DNA from: Azolla caroliniana
Taxonomy: Eukaryota; Polypodiophyta
DNA length: 64,000 bases
NCBI GenBank assembly: GCA_043228905.1
Contig: JBHGNT010000009.1
Coordinates: 4,712,001-4,776,000 of the forward strand
Direction of reading: 5' to 3'
The notes under the pieces were generated by a model. The model was not told the DNA's origin. It worked only from the letters and a program-made list of their open reading frames with translations, and ran no database searches. The position numbers were made by a program, and so were the translations under genes. This document shows positions 33,717 through 44,890 of the stretch, one piece after another. Positions within the stretch are counted from its first letter, which is position 1, and every line of letters starts with the position of its first letter.

Positions 33717-36700
33717 ATGCCTTCTTCCATCCCCACAGATGAAGCCCTTTCAACCCCGATTTCCTCCGTCCTGTTTATCGTATGTAAGTGTTCTTATCTG
33801 TACGAGTGAGAGATAGATTGATAGATAGAGAGAGAGAGAGGTTTGAGAAGGCCTATACTTTGTTGGATGTGTATGTGCGTGGTTGAGATATATATACATA
33901 TGTTTTTGAACCTGAAAGATCTGTATGTTGGATGTGTGTGTGTGTGTGTGTGTGGTTTTGTGAGTTCGAGAGGGAAAGTGTAAGGCCTATATGTAGTTGG
34001 ATATGTGTGTGGTGGAGTTATACAGACTGTGTGTGAGAGAGATTGCGAGGTTTCATCAAAAACCTCAGTATTGATTTTTTTTTTTTTTTTTGAGAGAAAG
34101 TATGTGAGACGTTTCAATGAAAAGACATAGTTGACATAGTTAATATATGTATGTGTGTGTGTGCGCGTGCGCGCGTGCGTGTTAGAGAGAGTGAGTTATG
34201 TTAATTGCTTTAAGAAGCTGAGATTGGCCTATGAGACAATTGATCAGAAGTATAGGAACTAGTGTTCTCCAGATATTGAATTAAGGGCAAAATAATGCTG
34301 AAAATTTAATGTGTGATGACGATCATATGTGCTATCAAAGGATGATGTCAATGATGATGTACGTAGTTTATCATAATGATGGTGATACATGCAGTTGTTG
34401 ATGACAATCATAAGGATGAAGCGAGGTGCGATCCTATATGCTACATGACTTACAAATATCATATATGAAACTATACAGCTACCTCAATCACAAATTATAG
34501 TAGGATACACAATGGCATGCTCAATGGAGTAGTAGATCTAAGCTCAAACAATCCTTATTATAGAGTTGATGGATCACTATGGATGACACAAGTTGTCCTC
34601 TGTTGGATATGTGTCAGAAGGCAGGTCCAGATCTTGGTAACCTGGTACTATGTAGGTTGAATGATAGATCCATTAGGCCTATGCCACCAAAGGTACTGAG
34701 AAAAAGGCTACATAGGTTTTGATAATGTTGACAGGACCCATCAGTGATTGTCCATTTGTTTATCCTACTAGTATTTGCATAATACAGTACTTTCCATGTT
34801 TATAGATCAAGAATTTCTGACATTTTTTTAACCAAAACAAAGAGATCAGAACATTTTTTTGCAGCAATGCAGGCAGAAGCACTTCCATTTGTAGAATCTT
34901 TGAAGCTCCAACAAGATGATAGCTCCTTGTAAGTTTTGGATTGTCCAATGATACATCACCTCAAAAATATAGGCTGCTCCCATTTATGATATTTAAATTT
35001 GCACATTCGATTGTTTGGATATATAAATGTTGCCTTCCTACCATGGCTAATGTTTGGAGAAGAGACATCTCCCCTTGCAAGGATTCTTATCCCATGTAAT
35101 GATGGGTCAATTGTTCTCTCTATCTCCAGGACTTTTTTGATTTTTTACTAGACGAAGAGTAGACGAGTATCTATTTTGTATAACTTTCTTTTGTTTTTTT
35201 TGTGTTTTCTTGAATATGTTTTCAGGTTTCCTTCTGGTTTGCCATGGATAAGATACCATGGGAGTCATGAAGGTTTAGATATAAACATTGTTGTGCCAGG
35301 GAAATGCTTGGTTTTTGGTGAGTGAAAAATATGCATTACAGTTTTGAGTATTAAGTTATAAATTCTTGCATTCGTTACTAATGGTCTTTCATTTAGGTGT
35401 TGATAATGTGGGTACTGTTCCATCCGCGCTTATCACTTTTGCTGCTGTACAAGCACTGAAACCTGATTTAATCATCAATATGGGCACTGCTGGTGGCTTT
35501 AAGGTTGGACAATTTTGATCCATTATTTATTTATTATCTTTTCACATACCCGAATATATCTCATAGTCTAGTTAGGAATGAGTTTCATCCACATTGATTT
35601 AGAGTTAAATGTATTTTGATAATTTCTTCCGTGGAAGTTGAAACCACAATGCATTTTAATTCACTTAATCTCTTATACTCGTGTTTAGAAACATCTTTAT
35701 TGTTGAATTTCATATATATTACATCACATGTACTGTACGTTATAAACTTTCTCTATTACTTCTAGACCTATATCCATTTGGCATATGGTTCACATATGGA
35801 TAACTATGATCTAGCGGGGATCCTTTATTACTGAAGTGTGTTTCTCAATCACCTTGCTTAGCTTGACAATCTTGAAAGTTTTTTTTGGATATCGTAATGT
35901 AAAGATGCACGTTCCTGGCTTATTATCATATTATTGCAGATAAAACTAATATTCTGAATATCTGTTTTTTCCTCATGTTTGGATAGGCAAAGGGGGCAAG
36001 TGTTGGAGATGCTTTTATTGCTACAGAAGCAGCTAATCATGATAGACGAATACCAATACCGGTAAGATAAAATTTGTATCAAAACTTTTCCTAGGACTGA
36101 TAGTATGATACTGGATTCTCACGTGTAGAATGTCTATTGTATGCTTCAGATTTTTGATAAATATGGTATTGGAGCTAATCCCACCACACCAACCCCAAAT
36201 TTGGTGCAGAGTTTGCAGTTGAAGGTATAATTTGAATTGTTGAACTCTTCACTGAACTTTAATATATGTTACCTCAGAGAGGCATTCTTAATCTGAATAT
36301 TCCAGGAAGGCAAACTGTCAACCGGTAATTCTCTGGATATGACTCCCCAAGATGAAGAATTGATTAAAGCCAATGATGCTTCAGTCAAAGATATGGAGGT
36401 TTGTGCCATAAACACTAAATGCTGAATGCTAAATATTAATAACTTCATTATACTCAATACTGATTAGTAAACTAAACACTAAAGGCCAAATCTTAAATCC
36501 TAAGTTTTTAACACTATATCAGCAAATAAAAAATACTAAACTAAACATTAAAACCTAAACACTTAACCCTAAACTCTAAACACTACAGAGCATCAAGTCT
36601 TAACCCCAAACTCTTAAAACCTAACCCCAAACTCTATATCCTTAAATCTGACAACCCTGAACATATATATATATATATATATATGCATATGCAATCACGA

Positions 36701-36951
36701 CAAACCTTTTTGCGATGGTGGTTTCTACTAACGTCCAAATGGGTTATCTTCAGGGGGCATCAGTACTCTACGTAGCACGTCTTTTGGCTACACCAGTCAT
36801 ACTACTGAAGGTTGTCACAGACATTGTTGATGGAGATAGACCTACTTCAGAAGAGTTTCTAGCGAATTTGTCAACAGCATCTCTTGTGCTTCTTGAAACA
36901 GCTACACGGATGTTGAACTTCATCAGAGGCAAATCTATCAAGGACTTATAA
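33717..36951 (+). CDS. MTN: 5'-methylthioadenosine/S-adenosylhomocysteine nucleosidase
   Basis: Eight exons: 33717-33783, 34865-34928, 35226-35317, 35397-35503, 35987-36061, 36150-36224, 36306-36398 and 36754-36951. Phases agree throughout and give 256 codons, close to Arabidopsis MTN1/MTN2. The enzyme hydrolyses MTA (and in some members SAH) to adenine plus a thioribose in the Yang (methionine salvage) cycle, which feeds ethylene and polyamine synthesis; it is cytosolic. Landmarks: SMQAEALP with catalytic Glu27, 'GVDNVGTVPSALITFAAVQA' (75-94), GTAGGF (104-109), HDRRIPIP (~128-135), SLDM (~169-172), DMEG with Glu191, and VTDIVDGD with catalytic Asp214. Exon 1 is short; its 'SSVLFIV' matches the family's first strand, so the join to SMQAEA is secure. 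Some positions differ from the Arabidopsis forms as I remember them (Met103; TEAANHDRR), so this may be a diverged paralogue, but it looks functional. Confidence 0.93.
34147..34182. repeat. Alternating purine-pyrimidine tract in MTN intron 1
   Basis: A run of (TG)n passing into (CG/TG)n (gtgcgcgtgcgcgcgtgcgt), about 36 bp, the type of sequence that can form Z-DNA. It lies in the 1.08-kb first intron. Confidence 0.85.
36465..36660. repeat. Degenerate CCCTAAA-like repeats in MTN intron 7
   Basis: About 25 imperfect copies of aaaccctaa/aaacactaa-type heptamers, then a short TA run (36665-36684). It looks like a decayed interstitial telomere-like tract or a slippage product. Confidence 0.65.
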
Positions 36952-38440
36952 AGAATCATAACATTGTGAAAGGTTATAAAAGACCTACGATGATCCTGAG
37001 TATGAAGAAATCAACAATAATCCAGTGAAGAACAATGATGTGTGTATTACATTCCATGATTATATGTTGTTGTAACTTGTTGAATTATGCACAATTGATT
37101 CCCTTAATAAAAATCTAACTAATTGCATTGACATTGGTGAAAAGAGGCCTATATTCTCGGGTGGACAATGACTCAGTATTGATACAAATTATTTATGAAG
37201 AATGTTGTGTAAGCTTTTTATTAAGACCTCAATTGAACAGAATCGTTCTCTTTTCTTTAAACCCACATCATCTTTTGATAGATTTCAGTTCAGGTAGAAA
37301 AGTAGGATGTCAAATGGAGACGGGTTGTGATAATTGACAATATAAATAATGGAAATAATGCATTTAGTTTAAATGCAAATAATGATCATATTGCAGCTTG
37401 ATGTAGTTATCATAATGGCAGTTATAATAGTAAAGTTAAACTTCTGCTAGTGAATTAAAACTTCGGAAAGCTAACCAATCATTTCATCAAATGTCGTGGG
37501 ACGTGGCTATGCAATTTGTCTTTAAAATTCCCAATCTATCAAGTTTATGGTGGTAGCTTGTGCTCAATAATTGCAAGTGTAATGAGATTCAAACCATCTT
37601 CATTGTCTGCCCTACTCATGAGTCATAGTGACACCACATTGGTAGTCCTTGAATGGTAATTGGTTAAATCTATGATTGAACCTAGAGAAAACATTGAGAA
37701 CCATTATGATATTCTGATTGAGTTCAATCCAATTGATGGATTTGCTTCGCATCATCTTGGTGGAATCGTCTTCATTGAACTCATTGAGCAATATGACATG
37801 TTCATATCTTGCCTAGGTGGTGTGATGTTCTTGGACAAATCTTCCCTCGTAGCCTATTCATGGCTACATAACAACCACCAACACAAACACTTAGATTAAG
37901 ACTCAAGTGAGATTAAGTTAAATACATACTTAAAGTTTACTCAGTGATTAAAGATTTCAAAGAGTCTTGATGTTAAGAACAAGCTTAAAAGATTGGTAAA
38001 AGTGCATTCTATAGCTTTTACAATGCTCTTCGACCTTTTTCCATTGTATCACAAGTCTCTCTATTCCTTTGTCTCTTTCCTTATCCATTTGTCCCTTTCA
38101 TCAATGCTATACTCGCTACTTCATTTCTGACAAATATCTAGGTGTATGAAAATGGTTAATACAAAGGGAGGAAATCAAGGCAACTTGTGTAAAGGTTATT
38201 TTGCTGAAATTGAACATTGGAGGAAAAAAATTACTGTTACAAGAAAGCATAGACTAAATGATAAGATTTAACCACTAACCACTTGTAGCGAAAGGGGTAA
38301 GGGATCAAAGCCTAGTAAAGGCAACCAAGGGAAAATATGAGCTACAATGCAGAAGTGACAATAAGGAAGCATGTAGTCATCTCAGGCAAGGATGAGGACA
38401 ATTCAATGTCGAAAAGTATCACGTTGTTCTAATGTATTTG
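36952..38440. other. Intergenic DNA between MTN and the satellite
   Basis: AT-rich, no gene recognised. Three moderate open frames (37128-37337, 37660-37899 plus a small one) show no known domain. Confidence 0.55.
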
Positions 38441-38699
38441 CAACATACCAGATTGAACTAATGCCTAATGACGTAAGGATTTCAATGAGGCAACCAAGGT
38501 TCTCTACTCTACAACTTGAGCTAATGAAAAGATATACTATATAAGTTCATCTAGTTGCTTAAGTAGTGCCACGTTGATTATGTTCTTCTAAGGTATTCAT
38601 TAGATTCAACATATTGATTTGAACAAGTGACCTAACTATTACAACAAACACAACTATAGCCCTTTGTTCTGCCAACTAAGTAGCAATCGACAATAGTTT

Positions 38700-39190
38700 G
38701 GATTGAAACAAATTGCGAAACTACGGCTTAACAGTTTAAACGATTTAGTTTGGTTTGGTTCAGGTTCAGGGGTTAACAGTTTGGTTTGGTTTGAGCCTTT
38801 ATCAGCTTAACGATTAGATGGTTTAGGATTAACATTTGATTATTTTCTTAAATATTGTTTCGAACATTTATTTTTTCCAAAAATCTTTCGAACATTTTAA
38901 TCCTAATTTTGATATTTTTAGAAAAATCTTTAAATTTTGAAAAATTAAAAAATTAAAAAACTAAAATGTGAAAATATGAGTTTTGACCTAGTAATTTGAA
39001 AATTGAAACCAAATCACGAATAGTTTAATCCTTTAAAGCTTTTAAAATCTCTAAAACCGTGTAGTTTTGAGCTTGATTTTTTTGTGACCGTTTGGTTTAA
39101 ACAATTTCGCGGTTCGATTTGGTTAAGTTTCAAAATTTTTAAACGGTTTGCGTTTGACACTCTCAAACCAAACTATTATCCATTGTTACA
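38700..39190. repeat. AACCGGTTT/TTTGGTTTGGTT-rich insertion in the satellite
   Basis: Breaks the satellite pattern for about 490 bp. Contains ggtttggttcaggttcagg, aaacgattt and aaacggtttg in both orientations, resembling the patches at 15.9 and 16.6 kb. Non-coding; origin unknown. Confidence 0.55.
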
Positions 39191-40663
39191 ACTAAGGTAA
39201 TGATAGGTAAGATTTTGGCAACCAACTAAAGCTAATTAACATATATATTGTAAGTTTATCTAATTGCTTAACTAGCGCAACGTAGACTATGTTCTTCTCG
39301 TATATTCATTAGATTCAACATATTGGATATGAATGATGAACTAATGATTGTAATGATGCAACTATAGTCATTTGCTCTACCAACTAAGCTAATGCTAGGC
39401 AGGATTTTAGGTCTTACAATTGCATCCATACTCTAAATTTAAAAATGATATTGTATCTAGTTGGTTATAGTTTATCTAGTGGGTTAAGTAGCACCACATC
39501 CAACCTACAAAATTAGATCTAGTAACCTAAGGATTACAATAATGCAACTACAACCCTCCACTCTATCGCTTGAGCTAAGGTTGAATTTTCAATACTCTTG
39601 ATTATGTTCAAAGATATTCATTAGATTCAACATATTGGATTTTAACGAGTGACCTAATAAATATGACCTAACAATTATAATCACTCAACTATAGTGCTTT
39701 GCTCTACCAATGAAGCAAATGTTAGGAAGGATTTTAAGTCTTACAATCGCATCCATACTATAAATTTAATGAAATGATAGTTTATCAGCTTGCTTAAGTA
39801 ACACCACATAAATTATGTTAGTTCTAGGAATGTATTACATCAACCCTATCAAATTCTGAACCAATTACTCAAGGATTATAACAATGGAACTACAATCCTC
39901 CGCTCTACCAATTGACCTAAAGTTGGATTTTGATTGTTGTAAATATATTGTTCTAAGATATTAATTAGAGCCAACGTACTAAATTTCAGCAAGTGACCTA
40001 GCGATTATAGTCTTCTACTCTACCAACGAAGCTAATGCTAGGCAAGATTTTAACTCTTACAATTGCATCCATCAAGATTTTTACTCTTAATAAGGGAATG
40101 ATAGTCTATATAGTTGGTTAAGTATGACAACATAAATGATGTTTGTTCCAATTTATCCATTACATCCAACCTAAAGAATTTGAACTAATGACGAAGCGAT
40201 TATAGTCTTCAACTCAACCAACTATGCTAATGCTAGGGAAGATTTTAATTCGTACAGTTTTATCCAACCTATTTGTGACCTAGTAAGGATTACAACAATT
40301 CAACTACAATCCTCCACTATACCAACTGAGCTAAGGTTGGGTTTTGATCAGTACTCTATTTGAACGAGTGACTTAACTATGTAACAATAATCTTGTGCTC
40401 TACCAATTAAGCTAATGTTAGGCAAGATTTAACTCTTACAATTGCATCCATTCCAACCTATTTGTGACCTAAGGATTACAACAATTCAACTACAATCCTC
40501 CACTCTACCAAATGAGCTAAAGTTGGGTTTTGATTGGTACTCTATTTGAATGAGTGACATAACTACGCAACAATAATCTTGTGCTCTACTAATGAAGCTA
40601 ATGTTAGGCAATATTTTAATTCTTACAATTGCATCCATACTCCAAAATGATTGAAATTATAGT

Positions 40664-41265
40664 TTATGTAGTTAGCTAAGTAAGGTCACATAAATTATGT
40701 TTGTTGTAATGTATCCAATCTATCAAATTTGAACTGGCAACCTAAGGATTACACCAATTCAACGACAATCCTTTGCTCTACCAATTGAGCTAAGGTTGGG
40801 TTCTTTGGTTAATGGATAAACTATTATAGTGAACATATTAGAATTGAATGAGCATCTTAGCAAGTCAACTATAGTCCTTTGCTCTGCCAATTAAACTAAG
40901 GCTAGGCAAGATTTTAATGCTTATAATTGCATCCATACTCTAACATTAATTAGTTTCTGTAGTTAGCTAAGTAAGGTCACATAAATTATGTTTGTTGTAA
41001 TGTATCCAACCTATCAAATTTGAACTGGCAACCTAAGGATTACACCAATTCAACGACAATCCTTTGCTCTACCAATTGAGCTAAGGTTGGGTTCTTTCGT
41101 TAATGGATAAACTATTATAGTGAACATGTTAGAATTGAATGAGCGTCTTAGCAAGTCAACTATAGTCCTTTGCTCTGCCAATTAAACTAAGGCTAGGCAA
41201 GATTTTAATGCTTATAATTGCATCCATACTCTAACATTAATTAGTTTCTGTAGTTAGCTAAGTAA
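40664..41265. repeat. Recent tandem duplication of one ~297-bp satellite monomer
   Basis: Two adjacent monomers (about 40664-40965 and 40961-41265) are nearly identical, including shared private changes such as gattacaccaattcaacgac. This contrasts with the strong divergence of neighbouring monomers, so it reflects recent unequal exchange. Confidence 0.85.
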
Positions 41266-42092
41266 GGTCACATAAATTATGTTTATTGTAATGTATCCAA
41301 CCTATCATATTTGAACTAGCGACGTAAGGATTACAACAATTCAACTACAATCCTCTGCTCTACCAATTGAGCTAAGGTCGAGTTCTTTAGTTAGTACATA
41401 AAATATTATAGCTAATCGAACTCAACGATAGTCCTTTGCTCCACCAATTAATTTAATGCTAGGCGAGGTTTTAACTCTTACAATTGCATCTATACTCTAA
41501 AATTTAATGAAATGATAGTTTGTGTAGTTGGTTAAGTAGCATCATCCAAATTATGTTTGTTCTAACGCATTCCTTACATCAAACTTGCTGGATTTGAACC
41601 TACGACCTAAGGATTACAACAATTCAACTACAATCTTCCACTCAACCAAATGAGCTAAGATTGGGTTTTGGTTATTGTAAATATATTGCTCTAAGATATT
41701 AATTAGAGCAAACGCCTAAATTTCAACAAGTGACCTAGCAATTATAGTCTTCTACTCTACCAACTAAGCTAATTCTAGGCAAGATTTTAATTCTTACAAT
41801 TGCATCCACACTCTAAAATTAATGAAATGATAGTTTATGTAGGTGGTTAAGTAGTGTCAAACAAATTATTTTTCACTTAACTACTATAACGACACGATTG
41901 TAACGAAACGATAGTTTATGTAATTGTTTAATAAGTAACATCACAAAGATTATGTTTGTTTCTAACATATTCGTTACATCCAACCTAACAGATTTCAACT
42001 CATCACCAAGGGATTATAACAATTCAATTACATTCCGCTCTACCAACTGAGCTAAGTTTGGGTTTTGAATTGTTCTAGAACATATTCATTGC

Positions 42093-42633
42093 TAGATGAG
42101 CCGTCCTTCTTCTTGACAAATAAGATTGGGGCTCCAACCGGTGATTTGGAGGGTTGAATGAAGCCCTTGGCGAGGTTTTCATCCAGATATGTGTGAAGGG
42201 CCTCCAGTTTGGGTTCGGATAGCCCATAGATGGGCCCAAATGGTGGGTGTGCGCCATCTTGGAGTTCGATTGGGCAATCATAGGGGCGATGTGCCGACAA
42301 CTGGTCTGCATTTTGCTTTTCGAACATGTCCAAACAATCGCTATATCTTGCGGGTAAATCGGTGACAAGAATAGGGACGTCCTATGACACAACGGGAATG
42401 GAAGTGACCACGCTAGAATTGGCCATAACGGAATCGGCAACGTCGGAGACTGAGTTGAAATCAGAAGAATGTGCACCCAAGCTGAAAGCAACCCCCACAC
42501 AAGTAACAGTGTTTGTGGAAAAGTGATGGAGCGACTACACCAATCCACCATCGAATTGTGTGTTTCCAACCAGGAGAGCCCTAAAACAATCGGATGATGA
42601 GGGGTTGCAATGAGGTAGATTGTTAATACCTCC
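42093..42633 (-). pseudogene. Gypsy RT N-terminal fragment
   Basis: Contains '[20 protein letters not shown]' and '[20 protein letters not shown]', the linker and first RT motif of gypsy elements, ending at FVKKKDGSS. The remaining RT, RNase H and integrase are absent. A frameshift near 42330 separates it from the protease frame. Confidence 0.85.
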
Positions 42634-43210
42634 TAGTGGAACCCGACTTGAAATACCAACGGGACAGTGGCTTCGGTAACCGCCCCTAAAGAGAGAACCC
42701 GTCCGTCAATAGCTTCAACGGATATGGGTTGTGTTGTGCGGATGGTTGGGATTTTATGTGCTCGGACAAACGCAATATCGATGAAACAAGTAGATGCACC
42801 AGAATCGAGCAAGGCATGGGATTTTATTGAAATAGGCCCAAAACAAAGGCTTACTTGCAAAGTAAAACCTCTTGTTGGCGTGACTGAATTGTAGGAGCCT
42901 GAGGAAGTAGGGTGACGGAAAGTGTCTAGCGGCATGGCTCCTACTGCAGCCAGACTTGCTCGTTTTCCTGTTGTCCAGAAACCTCCGCAAGACGTGCACG
43001 ATCGTTTTCTTGTTGTCGAGAAACCTTTGCAAGACGTGCACGGTGGGATTGATGACGAGGGCCGCGCATCGGGCAATGGCGGATGACATGGCCGGGGGTA
43101 CCACAATAGAGGCAGAGGCCATTGTCACGTCGATGTTGCCGTTGGGCATCAGTTAATGGTTGGAACCGAGCATGGTCGATCTCCATTGGGGTATGGGGAT
43201 CGACCTCCAT
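42633..43210 (-). pseudogene. Gypsy nucleocapsid and protease fragment
   Basis: Zinc knuckle followed by a 14-residue duplicated stretch (RARLAEVSGQQENE type, DNA copies at about 42960-43001 and 43002-43043), then a retropepsin-like domain with intact DSGAS and an 'IDGRVLSLG' flap region. The zinc-knuckle and protease frames differ, so a frameshift lies between them. Confidence 0.8.
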
Positions 43211-43260
43211 CGAGGTATGAGCACTATTGGAAGATGGCAGCCGTGGCGTGCTTGGCGAAA

Positions 43261-44007
43261 CTAATATATACGACCTTGTGAGTGGAGCATTGCGGGAGGA
43301 AGATGGAAAACCTCGAGTCCCCCGTTCGTCTTGTTGAAGCTCAAAAAGACGGCTTGGGAGATTACCTGGGACAATGATGTGGGCTCCAGAAAGTTTAAGA
43401 GAAGAGTCTTGATATCATTTCGGAGGCCTCGACGAAACTGGTCGCATAAAGCTTGGTCATCCCAGATGACATCGCACGCGATCTGACGAAACTCTGAAGC
43501 ATAAACGGAAGCTGGACGAGGGCCTTGTTGTAAGGAATAGAGTTTCGTGAGTGCCGTTCGTCGCCGATCTGTCTCTCCAAATGTGGCTTCAAGCTCCGAA
43601 AGGAAAGCATGAAAGTTTTCTAGGAGGGGTGATGAGGTCTCGATCAATGGTGCAAACCACGCTTGTGATGGCCTAGAGAGAAGGTTGCCAACGAGGCTAA
43701 CCTGAGAGAAATCACTAGCATAACGTTGGGGTTGTAAGTGGATAATAAGCCGAATTTGATTGATGAAGCCACGAAGATGCGCCCTCGAGCTGTTGAATTT
43801 GTCAGGTAGGCTGACGTTAGGTTCGAGGACATATGAATGGGAAGAGGAAGGGGTTGGGTTAGATGCTGACGGAAGGTGAGGCTCAACGGGTGAATGATTG
43901 TTGGCTGTGCTATTTTGATGTTCTCGCAATGACTGACGAAGGCTTTCATTTTCTAATGGAAGTTGCTCCAAGGCTGCCATTACTTGGTTTAAGGCCGAGT
44001 CGGACAT
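43261..44007 (-). pseudogene. Gypsy gag fragment
   Basis: A 248-codon frame with a complete-looking capsid domain. It shifts frame before the zinc knuckle. About half of its residues match the nested gypsy gag by eye. Confidence 0.85.
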
Positions 44008-44390
44008 GGTAACAAGAAGGGAAGGTGAACAAATGTCACGGACGTAGATGAGGGCAAGGACAAATAGGCGAGCTCAATATTAAGAAAGAGAGAAAGATAG
44101 ATATATAGATAGAGAGGAGCATAGGCAAGAGAACAAGAGAGAGAGAGGGTAGACAAACGAGCGAGAACTAAATTATGCTTCTGAACTGGGGTTGTTCACC
44201 TTGATTGTAATCAAGGTGCACCGAAGTATTTATACAAGAATGTGGTGGTATGCATGTAAGCTAGGAACCATCTAGAGAATGCATGGAAACTTCTAGAGAG
44301 TGCATGTCTATGCATTCTCTAGAAGTTTCTTGAAAATTCTAGTGATTAACTTACATTGTAATAAGTTGAACTTATACAACACAAAACGTA

Positions 44391-44790
44391 CAATGTAATG
44401 GATAGTGTTAGTACTTATACAAGTTATACAACGAATCAATTGAGACTTTCAGTATTGAATCAACTGATCACCAAGGCATATAATGTAATCAGTAATGTTA
44501 GTACTGAATCCTCCAACAAGGAACTTGAGGGCACATGACACAACCACCTGGACATGCATATTTCATGTAATGAACAATGTTAGTACTAAAAAACCTAGAC
44601 CTTCATGCCTATTTGTTCGGTCATCTAGAGCCTAAGCCAAGTGGACACAGAAAGTACAATGTAATGAATAATGTTAGTGCACATGCAAGTTATACAACTA
44701 GACCTTTAAGATCCTCAGTACTAAATAAGATTCACATTGTCAACTGATCACCAAGGAATACAATGTAATAAGTAATGCTAGTACTGAATC
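44391..44790. repeat. Dispersed 25-bp motif, five copies at 80-105-bp spacing
   Basis: Copies of a motif like caatgtaatgaataatgtta plus gtac start at about 44391, 44481, 44563, 44656 and 44761. Longer shared blocks (caactgatcaccaagg, tatacaac) recur too, so this is a diverged tandem repeat of roughly 90 bp. It lies between the truncated gypsy element and the RING-like pseudogene. Confidence 0.75.
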
Positions 44791-44890
44791 ATGTAAAAAT
44801 GATCTTGGGGGAACAATACTCATGGGTACAAGACCAGAACCACATGTTAAAATTACAAAAGCATAGTATAAAAATTACATATGTTCTTAA

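Larger units (their letters stand above)
38440..42092 (-). repeat. tRNA-Tyr-derived satellite, older block
   Basis: On the minus strand, about eleven 'A' relics with TTAGCTCA.TTGGTAGAG and GATTGTAGTTGAA..GTAATCCTTAGGT, alternating with 'B' relics reading TTAGCTTAGTTGGTAGAGCAAAGGACTATAGTTG. Both derive from tRNA-Tyr with an intron. Examples: A at 39500-39575, 40715-40800 and 41010-41095; B at 38615-38690, 39320-39400 and 40835-40905. Spacing between A copies is near 300 bp where intact. All copies here are mutated; I found none that folds fully. The block is more diverged than the one after 47.6 kb. Confidence 0.85.
42093..44340 (-). mobile_element. Truncated Ty3/gypsy element (gag, protease, start of RT)
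   Basis: Minus-strand coding from 44007: gag with 'LPDKFNSSRAHLRGFINQIR' and 'SQAWFAPLIETSSPLLENF', clearly related to the gag of the nested element; then CCHC 'CLYCGTPGHVIRHC' near 43090; protease with intact LLDSGASTCFID near 42810; then RT up to KKDGSS, where the element stops at about 42093 and satellite resumes. Several frameshifts separate these parts. Upstream (44040-44340) is LTR-like DNA with a TATA box on the minus strand (44227-44234) and a heat-shock-element-like motif at 44317-44334. No second LTR was found. Confidence 0.88.
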
